A DNA stretch of 64,000 nucleotides, taken from the NCBI GenBank assembly GCA_964615565.1, contig CAZTPC010000001.1:1-64000 (forward strand). Direction: 5' to 3'. Numbering within the stretch: the first letter of the stretch is position 1; each line of letters opens with the position of its first letter. Origin of the DNA: CAZTPC01 sp964615565. GTDB lineage: Bacteria > Patescibacteriota > Saccharimonadia > Saccharimonadales > AWTP1-31. The position numbers and the translations under genes were made by a program. The notes below the pieces were generated by a model. That model was not told the origin of the DNA, ran no database searches, and saw only the letters and a program-made list of their open reading frames with translations. Below are positions 1-7,648 of the stretch, in pieces.

Positions 1-853
1 TACCCGTCAGTAATAATATAAGACACGCTATATAAGCAGAGCCGGTTATATTCAAGTTTAGAACGTTATTAAGTACGATGTCTTCAAAGAATATAAATAC
101 TCCCAAAGTAGTGGCCAGTAGTGTGATAAAAAAGCCAGCTTTTATTAAGGCCCGTAACGGTGCCATGCTCATTGACATGAAACTATTTAGAGCTAAACCA
201 ATAAGTTTCTTATTATCATAGGTTGCAACACCGCCGATGCGTTCGTAGGCATCAAAGTCGATTGTTGTGCGTCTGTAACCTAGACTATCAATAATTCCGC
301 GAGTTATGCGATTTCTATTTTTGGCCTTAATAAATTCGTCTGCGACCTCTCTGTCGATAAGTCGAAAGTCTGTCGATCTCGGTACAATAGTGTTTTCAGA
401 GATACGATTAAAAATCGTATAGAAAGCCTTAGAGCCATATCGTTTGATGAACCCTTCGTTCTGGTTCTTTTGACGAACTCCAATGACTACGTCGAAGTTA
501 TTATTTTTCCATTCATGCAGGAAATCCGGTATGAGCTCAACAGGGTGCTGACCGTCGCTATCTATCGACAATATGGCGTCGCCTTTTGCGTACGTTATCC
601 CTGCAGTTAAGGCTATTTCTTTGCCGTAGTTTTTACTCAGGCTTATGAGTTTGGCGTTAGCGTTAGCTTTACATATATCCGCAACTATCTCTGCAGACTT
701 ATCCTTGCTACCGTCATCGATAAAGAGGAGGTCGAAACGATAACCTTTTACGTCTGTAGTTACCTTTTGAAGAGATTTATAGAAAGATTGCAAAGACTCT
801 TCCTCATTGTAGAGTGGTATAACTATCGACACGGTTGAGGTATTATTTGCCAT
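1..853 (-). CDS. GtrB/DPM1-like polyprenyl-phosphate glycosyltransferase (C-terminus outside window)
   Basis: Family 2 (GT-A) glycosyltransferase that probably moves a nucleotide sugar onto a polyprenyl phosphate at the inner membrane face. Reading the minus strand from the ATG at 853 gives 284 open codons that run off the window edge. The N-terminus shows the GT2 start (VSIVIPLYNEEES), a DDGS nucleotide-binding motif near residue 46 and a DSDGQHP metal-binding motif near residue 98. The last 50 or so residues are hydrophobic, as in GtrB/DPM1 enzymes with C-terminal membrane helices. It ends the minus-strand run with the YfhO-like protein, and a GtrA flippase lies nearby at 4958. The donor sugar cannot be read from sequence. 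The missing end is a window-edge effect, not decay. Confidence 0.88.
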   Translation of the reverse strand, partial: MANNTSTVSIVIPLYNEEESLQSFYKSLQKVTTDVKGYRFDLLFIDDGSKDKSAEIVADICKANANAKLISLSKNYGKEIALTAGITYAKGDAILSIDSDGQHPVELIPDFLHEWKNNNFDVVIGVRQKNQNEGFIKRYGSKAFYTIFNRISENTIVPRSTDFRLIDREVADEFIKAKNRNRITRGIIDSLGYRRTTIDFDAYERIGGVATYDNKKLIGLALNSFMSMSMAPLRALIKAGFFITLLATTLGVFIFFEDIVLNNVLNLNITGSAYIACLILLLTG

Positions 854-854
854 A

Positions 855-1184
855 CTAAAGCCCCGGCTTGACCTGTATGGTTATTGTGTTGGTATTTACT
901 CCAGAGAGTATAAATGGCTTGTATGGTTCGGCAACTCGAGCCGCATCACTTCTTTTATTATTGATTAAGAAGTAGCTAGAGTTGTTCATATTAAGAGATA
1001 CGTCTCCGGGTGCGGTTCGGTGGAGCACAATCTTGTTGGGAGACCATGATGCAACAGTAGCGTTATTACTGAGCACTAGTCCACACCCTTTGTTCCAACT
1101 GCATCGAGGTGTAGGTTTTGTGTTTAAATCCACAAGTGCATCTTTGGCCTGTAGAGTACCTAGGTTGTATGTTGTATTTTCGTA
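855..1184 (-). pseudogene. Detached C-terminal segment of the YfhO-like membrane protein
   Basis: After the TAA at 1185-1187 that ends the upstream gene, the same frame stays open for 109 more codons to a TAG at 855. The residues directly after the TAA (YENTTYNLGTLQAKDAL) look like ordinary protein, followed by an Asn/Thr-rich beta-type stretch. This suggests the original gene ran from 2606 to 855 and now carries a nonsense codon. A GTG at 1131-1133 could start a 92-residue product, but I see no ribosome-binding site or promoter. It could equally be a consensus error or strain polymorphism in an assembly. The segment would be the extracytoplasmic C-terminal part of the protein. Confidence 0.6.
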
Positions 1185-2606
1185 TTAGCGATAAAACCTA
1201 GGAATGTCCTTATCAGGCTTAACCTTCTGATTCTTGTTGTCTGGCAATTGCGTTGATTCACCGAATAGAGAGGTCTGTTCAAACGTATATGACTTAATAT
1301 TGGCAGGGGCAACGTTCGGGGTGTGGCTTAATACTGAGCCGTAATATCCAAAGTTTAGGATAAATAATTCCACGACACTCAGGCCGAGTAATCCTACTAT
1401 AAGAAACCTTTGATATGAGCCAGTACTTAGTTTCTTAGTTTGGACTCCAATGAATGCCAACATACATACTACGAGCCAAATGAACCAACGGGCTGATACT
1501 CTTGTCTCGGAGAAAAGAGGCAAGTGCCTCAAGATACTATATGGGGCAAACCTACTAAAGGCACCCAGGCCAAGCAGGAGAAAACATGCCCCCAACACGG
1601 CTATATATAGCGAAAGTTTTGTATCCTGAGAATGTTTCCTCATGTTTTTTACAAGGAACAATCGATAGAACCCACTTACGATTAATGCAATTATCGCAAA
1701 CAACCCAACGCTTACTGTTTGCTCACCCCACCCCCATGGTGAAGATGGATAAAGATTGTGGCGATACGCGCGTACTGAGAAAGGTAGTAAAAGACCAAGT
1801 GCTGATTTAGGGATACTAGTGAATGGGTCGCTGATTTGTCTTGGGAATTCGTGCACGTTCTGGAAGGACAACAATAACTTGGGTGCTGCAAGTGGAATAA
1901 AAAGAATAAGAGCGATAGCGAGTAGTTTAATCAAGGAGACCTTGTCCTTGGAGAGTACTAATCGCACAAAGAGGATTGCACCACATATGACAGAGATTTG
2001 GAAGAAACTATTATGAACTTGTGAGTTTGCCATAATGGCGAAGATTAGCCCATAAAGCACTGCCTTGCGCTTTGAATCCAAGGTTAAGCTGCAATAGATG
2101 AAGTATGGAGCTACTAGGTACCATATAAATGTGAAATGGCTTGGCAAGTGTGAAACAAAGAATGAACACAACACCCAAATAATGCTCAGTAATACCGATA
2201 CTATCTCGTCAACTTTGAAGTAACTCCTGAGTAGTTTGTACATAGATAAGTAGCCGAGAATTATAAAGAGAGCAATAGTCATCTTTAAGCCAAACGGAGC
2301 CCCAAAGATGAACACAAAAAGAGTGGTAATAGAAAATACTCCCATTTGAGGATTTGCAAATAATGGGACACCGCCAGCTACCCAGGGGTTGAACCAAGGG
2401 AATTGGTGATAGTCAATAATACTCGAATGTATTGCCTGATATCCTTGCGCAAAAAAGCTGAAATCCCCCAGTTCAAGTTTATTTCCAGTCATTAATAGGG
2501 GAATTATCCAAATTATTAACAATACTAAACCATAGGTGAGATATCGGCGTTGTGTAATTACGGACTTCAGTTTCTTTAGCAGCGCGAGGATTTTTCTATG
2601 AGTCAC
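1185..2606 (-). CDS. YfhO-like / GT-C multi-spanning membrane glycosyltransferase, truncated by in-frame TAA
   Basis: Integral membrane protein of 473 residues with about ten hydrophobic segments. After the first helix comes a large extracytoplasmic loop with the pattern GDFSFF, FPWFNPWVAGGVP and FANPQ, typical of YfhO/GT-C enzymes that use polyprenyl-linked sugars and carry an acidic residue in loop 1. Start is GTG at 2606, with TATAAT (rc of 2613-2618) exactly 6 nt upstream, so the mRNA should be leaderless. The frame stays open past the TAA for 109 codons, so the protein probably lost its C-terminal extracytoplasmic part. It follows the secreted repeat protein and precedes a GtrB-like transferase, which suggests glycan decoration. 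The substrate is unknown. Confidence 0.75.
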   Translation of the reverse strand: MTHRKILALLKKLKSVITQRRYLTYGLVLLIIWIIPLLMTGNKLELGDFSFFAQGYQAIHSSIIDYHQFPWFNPWVAGGVPLFANPQMGVFSITTLFVFIFGAPFGLKMTIALFIILGYLSMYKLLRSYFKVDEIVSVLLSIIWVLCSFFVSHLPSHFTFIWYLVAPYFIYCSLTLDSKRKAVLYGLIFAIMANSQVHNSFFQISVICGAILFVRLVLSKDKVSLIKLLAIALILFIPLAAPKLLLSFQNVHEFPRQISDPFTSIPKSALGLLLPFSVRAYRHNLYPSSPWGWGEQTVSVGLFAIIALIVSGFYRLFLVKNMRKHSQDTKLSLYIAVLGACFLLLGLGAFSRFAPYSILRHLPLFSETRVSARWFIWLVVCMLAFIGVQTKKLSTGSYQRFLIVGLLGLSVVELFILNFGYYGSVLSHTPNVAPANIKSYTFEQTSLFGESTQLPDNKNQKVKPDKDIPRFYR

Positions 2607-2628
2607 GCGCTAATTATACACGAACCTA

Positions 2629-4363
2629 TTAGTTAAGGTTGGTCCAACTGTGGCGTAGTAGCCCATAATGGAAATCATAGTAGAACAATTGCATACTTCC
2701 GCCATATTTGTTTATTGTTGGCTTGATGCCTGTAGGGCTTCGTTGTGTTGAGAGCGAGTCTCTAATGCCATCAGAGTATGCGAACTTCCACCCTCCAGAA
2801 TCTGACCAGCCAATCCTAATAGCCTGCTTGTCTAGATCATAATATGCAATATACATTTCTCCGGTAGTATCCGAGGCCGACATGGTTGGGTACAAGCCAG
2901 TGTTGCTTGTAGAACGTGATATAGATCCNNNNNNNNNNNNNNNNNNNNNNNNNNNNNNNNNNNNNNNNNNNNNNNNNNNNNNNNNNNNNNNNNNNNNNNN
3001 NNNNNNNNNNNNNNNNNNNNNNNNNNNNGCGTAAGTTTCCATTCTGGCTGTCGTAGTAGAACAACTGTAGCGAGTTCTGGAAGGCCGACATGGTTGGGTA
3101 CAAGCCAGTGTTGCTTGTAGAACGTGATATAGATCCGCTATCACCATCTAGATTCTCGAAGTGCCATCCAGTGGTATCCGCCCATGCGTGGCGTAAGTTT
3201 CCATTCTGGCTGTCGTAGTAGAACAACTGTAGCGAGTTCTGGAAGACTGCCGCATAGGGAGTTATACCTACGTCTGCATTTATCCTTCCGCCTGGACCTC
3301 CAGCACCGTCAAGAACCTCTGTGCTCCAACCGCTCGAGTTGTCCCATGTATGTATTAGATCGCCATTAGTCTCGTCATAGCTAAATATGTGGAGACGACC
3401 TCCATATTGCACAGAGTAAGGATCGCGGCCAACATTTGAGTTCGTCCCAAGTACACTGTTTCTGCCTTGAAGGTTCTCAAAATTCCAAGGAGTCTTAGAA
3501 AATGGTATCTGGGGTGCATCGAACCAATCATTATAAAGTCGCCAGAAATTTCTGTTTCCATACGCACTACAACTGTCGCCTTCACCATATAGATTGTTCA
3601 GGGCGGCTCGATTAGGTTGGTACGGAGTGTAGTTATATAGTCCCGCGGTTGATTGATTTGCAATATATATATCTGAGCCACCGCAGCCCGCATTTGGATT
3701 GTACTGTATAAAGTTAGAGCGATTCGCTTTGTAGGAGAAAACATTAGGCTGTTTAGCGTATCTTTGATACTGACGTGCGGCGTTATATACCTGATTGAAG
3801 AAGCCGTAGTAGGCTGAATCACATGCTGCAGTATCAGGACATCCATATCCTGTAGCGCTTCTGTATTGGGAACTCCATGGCCATTCGTCACTTACAAGAC
3901 CTTGCTCCTTTTGTAGTAGAACGATCAAAACCTGAGGGTTGATTGAGCAGGCATGAGCAACTTCAAAAATAATTTGGTTTGACTGCTTGATCCCTGAGTT
4001 AATTGCCCCACTACAGTATGCGTCAGTAGCTTTTGTTGGAACGTTCTCGGTATAGTCTCTGAGGCATGTATATGGCGGGGCATAGCCGTTCGCTCGCCCC
4101 CAGTCTGCTCGAGTTGCGTAGCCACTTCTACCAGAAGGCTTTGAGCCGTTAGTATCACATGCTGGCACTTTGGCATTAAGGAAGTTCTGTATATCTTGTC
4201 CAGACATAGAGTTTGGATTAAAAAAAGTTGCATCCTCGACAATCCTTTGGGGATCGAAATCAGATCCCGACAAAGCGTTTGCATGCATTGGCGTAATTAT
4301 AGCGATCGCTACTAAGAGTGCAGCCCCAAGGAGTACTAGCCTTTTCTTTAACGTTGAGACCAT
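2629..4363 (-). CDS. Secreted lysozyme-like protein with C-terminal beta-propeller repeats (contains assembly gap)
   Basis: The N-terminus has a signal peptide (RLVLLGAALLVAIAIITPMHANA). About 270 residues follow with a conserved Cys-rich globular domain whose core (INPQVLIVLLQKEQGLV, then YYGFFNQVYNAARQ) resembles secreted proteins of actinobacteria that I believe have a lysozyme/glucosaminidase-like fold with Glu in KEQG. The C-terminal part is a tandem repeat of about 54 residues (LQLFYYDSQNGNLRHAW type), like sugar-binding beta-propellers. The 100-N gap falls inside the repeats; the part after it (to the TAA at 2629) is in another frame only because the N count is arbitrary. ATG 4363 is preferred; a GTG at 4369 overlaps the upstream TAG. 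It may bind or cut host wall glycans (inference). Confidence 0.7.
2874..3245 (-). repeat. 162-bp tandem repeat coding for 54-residue propeller units
   Basis: Bases 3029-3083 are identical to 3191-3245 at an offset of 162 bp, exactly 54 codons. Bases 2874-2928 on the far side of the gap are identical to 3082-3136. Both identical blocks are exactly 55 bp, which looks like a de Bruijn k-mer overlap at the contig ends rather than biology. The repeats are part of the secreted beta-propeller gene. Confidence 0.85.
2929..3028. other. Assembly gap of 100 N
   Basis: Exactly 100 N, a scaffolding placeholder, inside the tandem-repeat gene. Aligning the flanks to the 162-bp repeat predicts a true gap of 54 + 162n bases; any of these restores the reading frame that the 100-base filler breaks. 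Confidence 0.99.
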
Positions 4364-4368
4364 CTGCA

Positions 4369-4893
4369 CTACTTGACCGTAAACTTATATGTTGCCGAAG
4401 TCCCGGAAGCTTTCTCAGATCGATAAGTTAGAGTGACAGTCCATTCGCCCTTCTGATTAAAGTCTGAAGCATTAGTTTGAATAGGGTAGCATACTGTATT
4501 CGTAGCATTTGCAATTCCCTTAGAGGAGCGGGAAAAGGTGGTAGCGTCTTTTGTGTACTGTGCAGTGCAGTCACCATCTTCCTCTATGATCCCATTTACA
4601 ATCGCATCTAACTCTGATGAGGTAGCACTCGTAATTACCGGCGTCACTATTTTACTATCCTGTGTCTCAGACGGCTGTGTACTATTCTTAACTATATTGT
4701 CTTTTGCGCCTTCGGACTCAGCTTGCTCTTCTTGCTTCTGAGTCTTTTGGTCAGTAACTGAGGAGGTTGTATTTTTAGTAGTGTCACTACTCTTGTTGAA
4801 TACCCAGAACTTTAATGATAATGCTAAAACTGCTACACTTACTGCTGCGATAATTATAGGAATAATCTTGTTGTTTTTATTTTTCGAACGCAT
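4369..4893 (-). CDS. Membrane-anchored extracytoplasmic protein of unknown function
   Basis: A 174-residue protein with a basic N-terminus, one transmembrane helix (about residues 11-31), a Ser/Thr/Gln/Glu-rich linker (32-75) and a small globular domain with two Cys near residues 108 and 134 that could pair. The end (WTVTLTYRSEKASGTSATYKFTV) looks like beta strands of a small Ig-like or similar domain. ATG 4893 has TAATGT (rc of 4900-4905) exactly 6 nt upstream, so a leaderless mRNA is likely. Its TAG overlaps a GTG of the downstream secreted protein, so the two are probably co-expressed. I do not recognise the family. Confidence 0.7.
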   Translation of the reverse strand: MRSKNKNNKIIPIIIAAVSVAVLALSLKFWVFNKSSDTTKNTTSSVTDQKTQKQEEQAESEGAKDNIVKNSTQPSETQDSKIVTPVITSATSSELDAIVNGIIEEDGDCTAQYTKDATTFSRSSKGIANATNTVCYPIQTNASDFNQKGEWTVTLTYRSEKASGTSATYKFTVK

Positions 4894-4957
4894 AACTAAA
4901 CATTAGCATTTTATTGGCATTTTAACAAGTAATAGATATTAGTAAATGAAGTGAAAT

Positions 4958-5365
4958 ATGGATCACATAAAGCCCCTATTAAAGAAGTTAACAAGTAAAC
5001 AGTTCATGACATATGTGGCAATTGGCGTGACAGCCTTTGTCGCAGATTATGCGACCTTTTTCATTCTGTATAAAAAGTTGGGACTGACTATTATATTCGC
5101 CAATACTTCCGGGTTTATTCTGGGGCTGGTCACGAGTTTTATCTTGAACAGAATGTTCACTTTTAAAACCGAAGAGTTCTCAAAAAAGACACATCATCAG
5201 GCAGTTATCTATCTGGCATTAGCATTGTTCAACCTGATATTTATAAACGTGTTTGTGCTAGTGCTTAAAGGGTTAGGTATACCTCCTGAGATAGCAAAGC
5301 TAGGTGGCATGGGCGTAATATTGCTTTGGAATTTCGTAATTTTCTCAAAACTTATCTTCAATTAG
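4958..5365 (+). CDS. GtrA-family membrane protein (putative polyprenyl-linked sugar flippase)
   Basis: A 135-residue protein with four hydrophobic helices and the GtrA/DPMS hallmark NRMFTF between helices 2 and 3. GtrA proteins are thought to help move polyprenyl-phosphate sugars across the membrane. It is divergent from the 4893 gene and lies just before the GDP-mannose block, close to a GtrB-like transferase at the window start, a natural partner. A second GtrA paralogue is at 18185. No clear Shine-Dalgarno sequence; the 64-bp divergent region must hold both promoters. Confidence 0.87.
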   Translation: MDHIKPLLKKLTSKQFMTYVAIGVTAFVADYATFFILYKKLGLTIIFANTSGFILGLVTSFILNRMFTFKTEEFSKKTHHQAVIYLALALFNLIFINVFVLVLKGLGIPPEIAKLGGMGVILLWNFVIFSKLIFN

Positions 5366-5382
5366 GCTTTTTTGTTATTTGA

Positions 5383-5388
5383 TATAAT
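5383..5388 (+). promoter_or_regulatory. -10 element of the GDP-mannose operon
   Basis: Perfect TATAAT, 8 nt before the manC ATG at 5397. Transcription would start about 2 nt before the start codon, giving a leaderless or nearly leaderless mRNA. No good -35 box is visible. Confidence 0.6.
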
Positions 5389-5396
5389 GTGTGAAC

Positions 5397-5807
5397 ATGA
5401 TTGCATTGATTGTCGCTGGAGGGTCCGGTACTCGTCTTTGGCCATTATCGACGCCCGAGTATCCAAAGCACCTACTGACTATCGTGGGCGACAAATCACT
5501 CCTCCAGAATACGTTTGAACGAGCAAAGAAGTTCACATCTGTAGACAAGATTTATATCTCTACCGAAGCTAGCCATGCGCAGCATGTGTTCGATCAGTTA
5601 CCTGAACTTACTAGGGACCAGATTATTGTGGAGCCAGCACGACGCGACACCATGCCTTGCATCTTGAACGCACTGCAATTTATTAGTACACGACATGGTT
5701 CAGAAGAGCCGATTGCATCTATACATGCAGATCATCATATTCGGAACAGTAAGGGGTTTGCACAGGCAATCACTAGCGCTGCAAAGGCGGCAGTTAAGCA
5801 TAATTGA
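5397..5807 (+). CDS. manC: Mannose-1-phosphate guanylyltransferase, N-terminal half (in-frame TGA)
   Basis: Nucleotidyltransferase domain that makes GDP-mannose from mannose-1-phosphate and GTP. The signature GGSGTRLWPLS with a following PKH is intact at the N-terminus, and the HADHH motif lies near residue 110. The ATG at 5397 is preferred over an in-frame GTG at 5391 because of the -10 at 5383. The frame is interrupted by TGA at 5805-5807, but the same frame continues as normal ManC sequence (ITMLGIEP). By family alignment the TGA sits where Lys, Arg or Gly is usual, so one base change from CGA or GGA would explain it. The N-terminal half alone would not be active. Sequencing error, strain variant or true pseudogene are all possible. 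Confidence 0.8.
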   Translation: MIALIVAGGSGTRLWPLSTPEYPKHLLTIVGDKSLLQNTFERAKKFTSVDKIYISTEASHAQHVFDQLPELTRDQIIVEPARRDTMPCILNALQFISTRHGSEEPIASIHADHHIRNSKGFAQAITSAAKAAVKHN

Positions 5808-5813
5808 ATAACA

Positions 5814-6446
5814 ATGCTTGGTATTGAGCCAACCCAACCAAGCGTTAAGTTTGGGTATATCCATAAAGGCAACTTAGTAGAAGGCGAGCAGCTTGTTTAC
5901 GATATCAAGACTTTTAAAGAAAAGCCTGAGTATAAGATTGCCAAGAAGTATTTTGAGAGTGGTGAGTTCTTGTGGAATATGGGTTACTTTATTGCTCCGT
6001 ACAAAGTGTTCGAAGAAAAGATCCGAACCTACTCCGACCCATCCTGGTCCAAGCAGCTAGATAGGCTTGAGCAAGCCAAGACTACCCAGGAGCGAGACGA
6101 GATTTACCTAGATTTCGAAAAAGACGCTATCGACTATGCGCTGATTGAACATGTCCCAGATTTGATGGTTATGCCAGGTATCTTTGACTGGATGGATGTT
6201 GGTTCTTTTGAGGAGATTCACCAAGTTTCAACTCAAGATGAACAGGGTAATGCCGTTGTTGGCGAACATGTTCATGTCTTGGATAGCGCGCAGGTTTATG
6301 TTCGAAATGACTGCCCGGACCGACACGTTGCCGTAATTGGCATGGATAATGTCATTGTCGTTAACACGGAACATGGGCTGCTGGTGATGCGCACCGACCA
6401 ATCACATAAGGTAAAAGAGATTGCCGCCAAAATTAAGGAGAGTTAG
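5814..6446 (+). CDS. manC: Mannose-1-phosphate guanylyltransferase, C-terminal half (in frame with 5397-5807)
   Basis: Continuation of the same frame after the TGA at 5805. It carries the second half of the ManC catalytic domain: GYIHKG, KPE near the middle, FLWNMGYF (family FLWNSGMF) and DWMDVGSF (family DWxDVGSW), then the left-handed beta-helix-like end. There is no Shine-Dalgarno sequence before ATG 5814, so separate translation would rely on restart after the TGA. Full ManC would be about 349 residues, the size of the short form without a fused PMI cupin; a separate cupin gene follows at 7205. A good SD (AAGGAGAG) precedes the next gene, so the operon downstream should still be translated. 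Confidence 0.78.
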   Translation: MLGIEPTQPSVKFGYIHKGNLVEGEQLVYDIKTFKEKPEYKIAKKYFESGEFLWNMGYFIAPYKVFEEKIRTYSDPSWSKQLDRLEQAKTTQERDEIYLDFEKDAIDYALIEHVPDLMVMPGIFDWMDVGSFEEIHQVSTQDEQGNAVVGEHVHVLDSAQVYVRNDCPDRHVAVIGMDNVIVVNTEHGLLVMRTDQSHKVKEIAAKIKES

Positions 6447-6448
6447 TA

Positions 6449-7204
6449 ATGCGCCGAAAGATCATTATGTTCGACCTAGACGGTACCTTAGCGGAGAGCA
6501 AGTCTGCCCTCCATGACCGAATGTCAGAAGTTCTTAGTAAGTTACTGGAGCACTACCAGGTATGTGTTATATCCGGAGGCAGATTTGAACAGTTTGAACT
6601 ACAGTTACTCGCCAATCTCAAAGTTGATCCGATCAAGCTCGAGGCACTACACCTAATGCCAACCTGTGGTACTCGGTACTATCGCTACGATGTAGTTAAG
6701 GCGGAATGGCAAAAGATCTATTCAGAAGATTTCACGAAGGAAGAGACCGACAAGATCATTGCGGCACTTAACGACGGACTTGATGCGCTTAAACTTCGAG
6801 AAGCAAAACCATGGGGCGACATTATTGAAGACCGTGGTAGTCAGGTAACGTTGTCTGCTCTTGGACAGCAGGCGCCAGTAAGTGAGAAAGAAAAGTGGGA
6901 CCCAGATAACGTGAAGAAGTTTAAACTACGAGATTACGTGGCTGAACGAATTCCAATGTTCGAGGTCCGCGCGGGTGGCTCAACCTCGATCGACGTTACA
7001 AAGCTTGGCATCGACAAGGCCTATGGCGCCCAAAAGCTCATGGACATGCTTCAAGTTACAAAAGAGGAAGTATTGTTCTTTGGTGATCGACTCGAAGAAG
7101 GCGGCAACGACTACCCTGTGAAGGCTATGGGAATTGATTCGCTTGAAGTGTCGCACTGGCAAGATACACATATCGCCTTGCAAGCAATTCTGGAGGTTAT
7201 CTAG
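6449..7204 (+). CDS. Phosphomannomutase, eukaryotic-type HAD (PMM)
   Basis: Interconverts mannose-6-phosphate and mannose-1-phosphate, feeding ManC. Residues 9-13 are DLDGT with the two catalytic Asp of the HAD superfamily. MPTCGTRYY, SQVTLSALGQ, GGSTSIDVT and FFGDRLEEGGND match the cap and Mg-binding motifs of eukaryotic PMM1/PMM2 (HAD IIB), not the phosphohexomutase ManB/AlgC fold usual in bacteria. Length (251) is normal for PMM. It sits 2 nt after manC with a strong SD and is followed without a gap by the cupin gene, so the three act as one operon for GDP-mannose. Assignment to the PMM family is firm; exact sugar specificity is inferred from the neighbours. Confidence 0.88.
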   Translation: MRRKIIMFDLDGTLAESKSALHDRMSEVLSKLLEHYQVCVISGGRFEQFELQLLANLKVDPIKLEALHLMPTCGTRYYRYDVVKAEWQKIYSEDFTKEETDKIIAALNDGLDALKLREAKPWGDIIEDRGSQVTLSALGQQAPVSEKEKWDPDNVKKFKLRDYVAERIPMFEVRAGGSTSIDVTKLGIDKAYGAQKLMDMLQVTKEEVLFFGDRLEEGGNDYPVKAMGIDSLEVSHWQDTHIALQAILEVI

Positions 7205-7648
7205 ATGACAGACATGCAAGCACCAACCTACGACCCAAGTTCATTTACACAGGATGCCTATGCCAAAATGGTAGACAAGCCATGGGGTCACGAAGTCCAC
7301 TGGGTGCCAGAGGATTCGCCGTACATGGGTAAGCTAATCCATATTAATGTTGGCTGTCGTTTATCTCTGCAAGTTCACGACGAAAAGCAGGAGAGCTGGT
7401 TTCTTATCACTGGCGAAGCCAAAGTTATTTGGGAGAACAGCAAAGGCGAGCTGACTGAGACGGTTCTAGAAAAAGGCAAAGGCTACTCAACCTCTATCGG
7501 TCAGAAACACCGGCTCGTAGGTGTAACCGATTGCGACATTATCGAAGTTTCTACGCCCGAAAAGGGAACAACTTGGCGATTAGAAGACGATTACACACGC
7601 CCAGATGAAACTGAGCAACAGCGCAAGATTGAGCGTGGCGAACAGTAG
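7205..7648 (+). CDS. Cupin, mannose-6-phosphate isomerase type II-like
   Basis: A 147-residue single-domain cupin. KPWGHE at residues 25-30 is the typical opening of PMI-type II cupin domains (KPWG). SLQVHDEKQESWFLITGEAKV carries the His/Glu metal-binding cupin motif 1, and GQKHRLVG the His of motif 2. In many bacteria this domain is fused to the C-terminus of ManC; here it is separate. The ATG directly follows the PMM stop, with GGAGG at 7193-7197 as SD. It would convert fructose-6-phosphate to mannose-6-phosphate, completing the path to GDP-mannose. Another sugar-phosphate isomerase or epimerase activity cannot be excluded. Confidence 0.8.
   Translation: MTDMQAPTYDPSSFTQDAYAKMVDKPWGHEVHWVPEDSPYMGKLIHINVGCRLSLQVHDEKQESWFLITGEAKVIWENSKGELTETVLEKGKGYSTSIGQKHRLVGVTDCDIIEVSTPEKGTTWRLEDDYTRPDETEQQRKIERGEQ

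Noticed and set aside
982..1188. Plus-strand ORF over the YfhO-like tail
   Set aside because: Shadow of the minus-strand frame; no promoter, SD or protein-like features.
2874..3245. CRISPR-like direct repeats
   Set aside because: The repeats are in-frame coding units of 162 bp without spacers, inside a secreted-protein gene.
5805..5807. Genetic code 25 (TGA = Gly) as in Gracilibacteria
   Set aside because: Only one in-frame TGA interrupts a recognisable gene in 64 kb; recoded genomes use TGA for many Gly codons. TGA also seems to end three genes and the ATGA-coupled leader ORFs.
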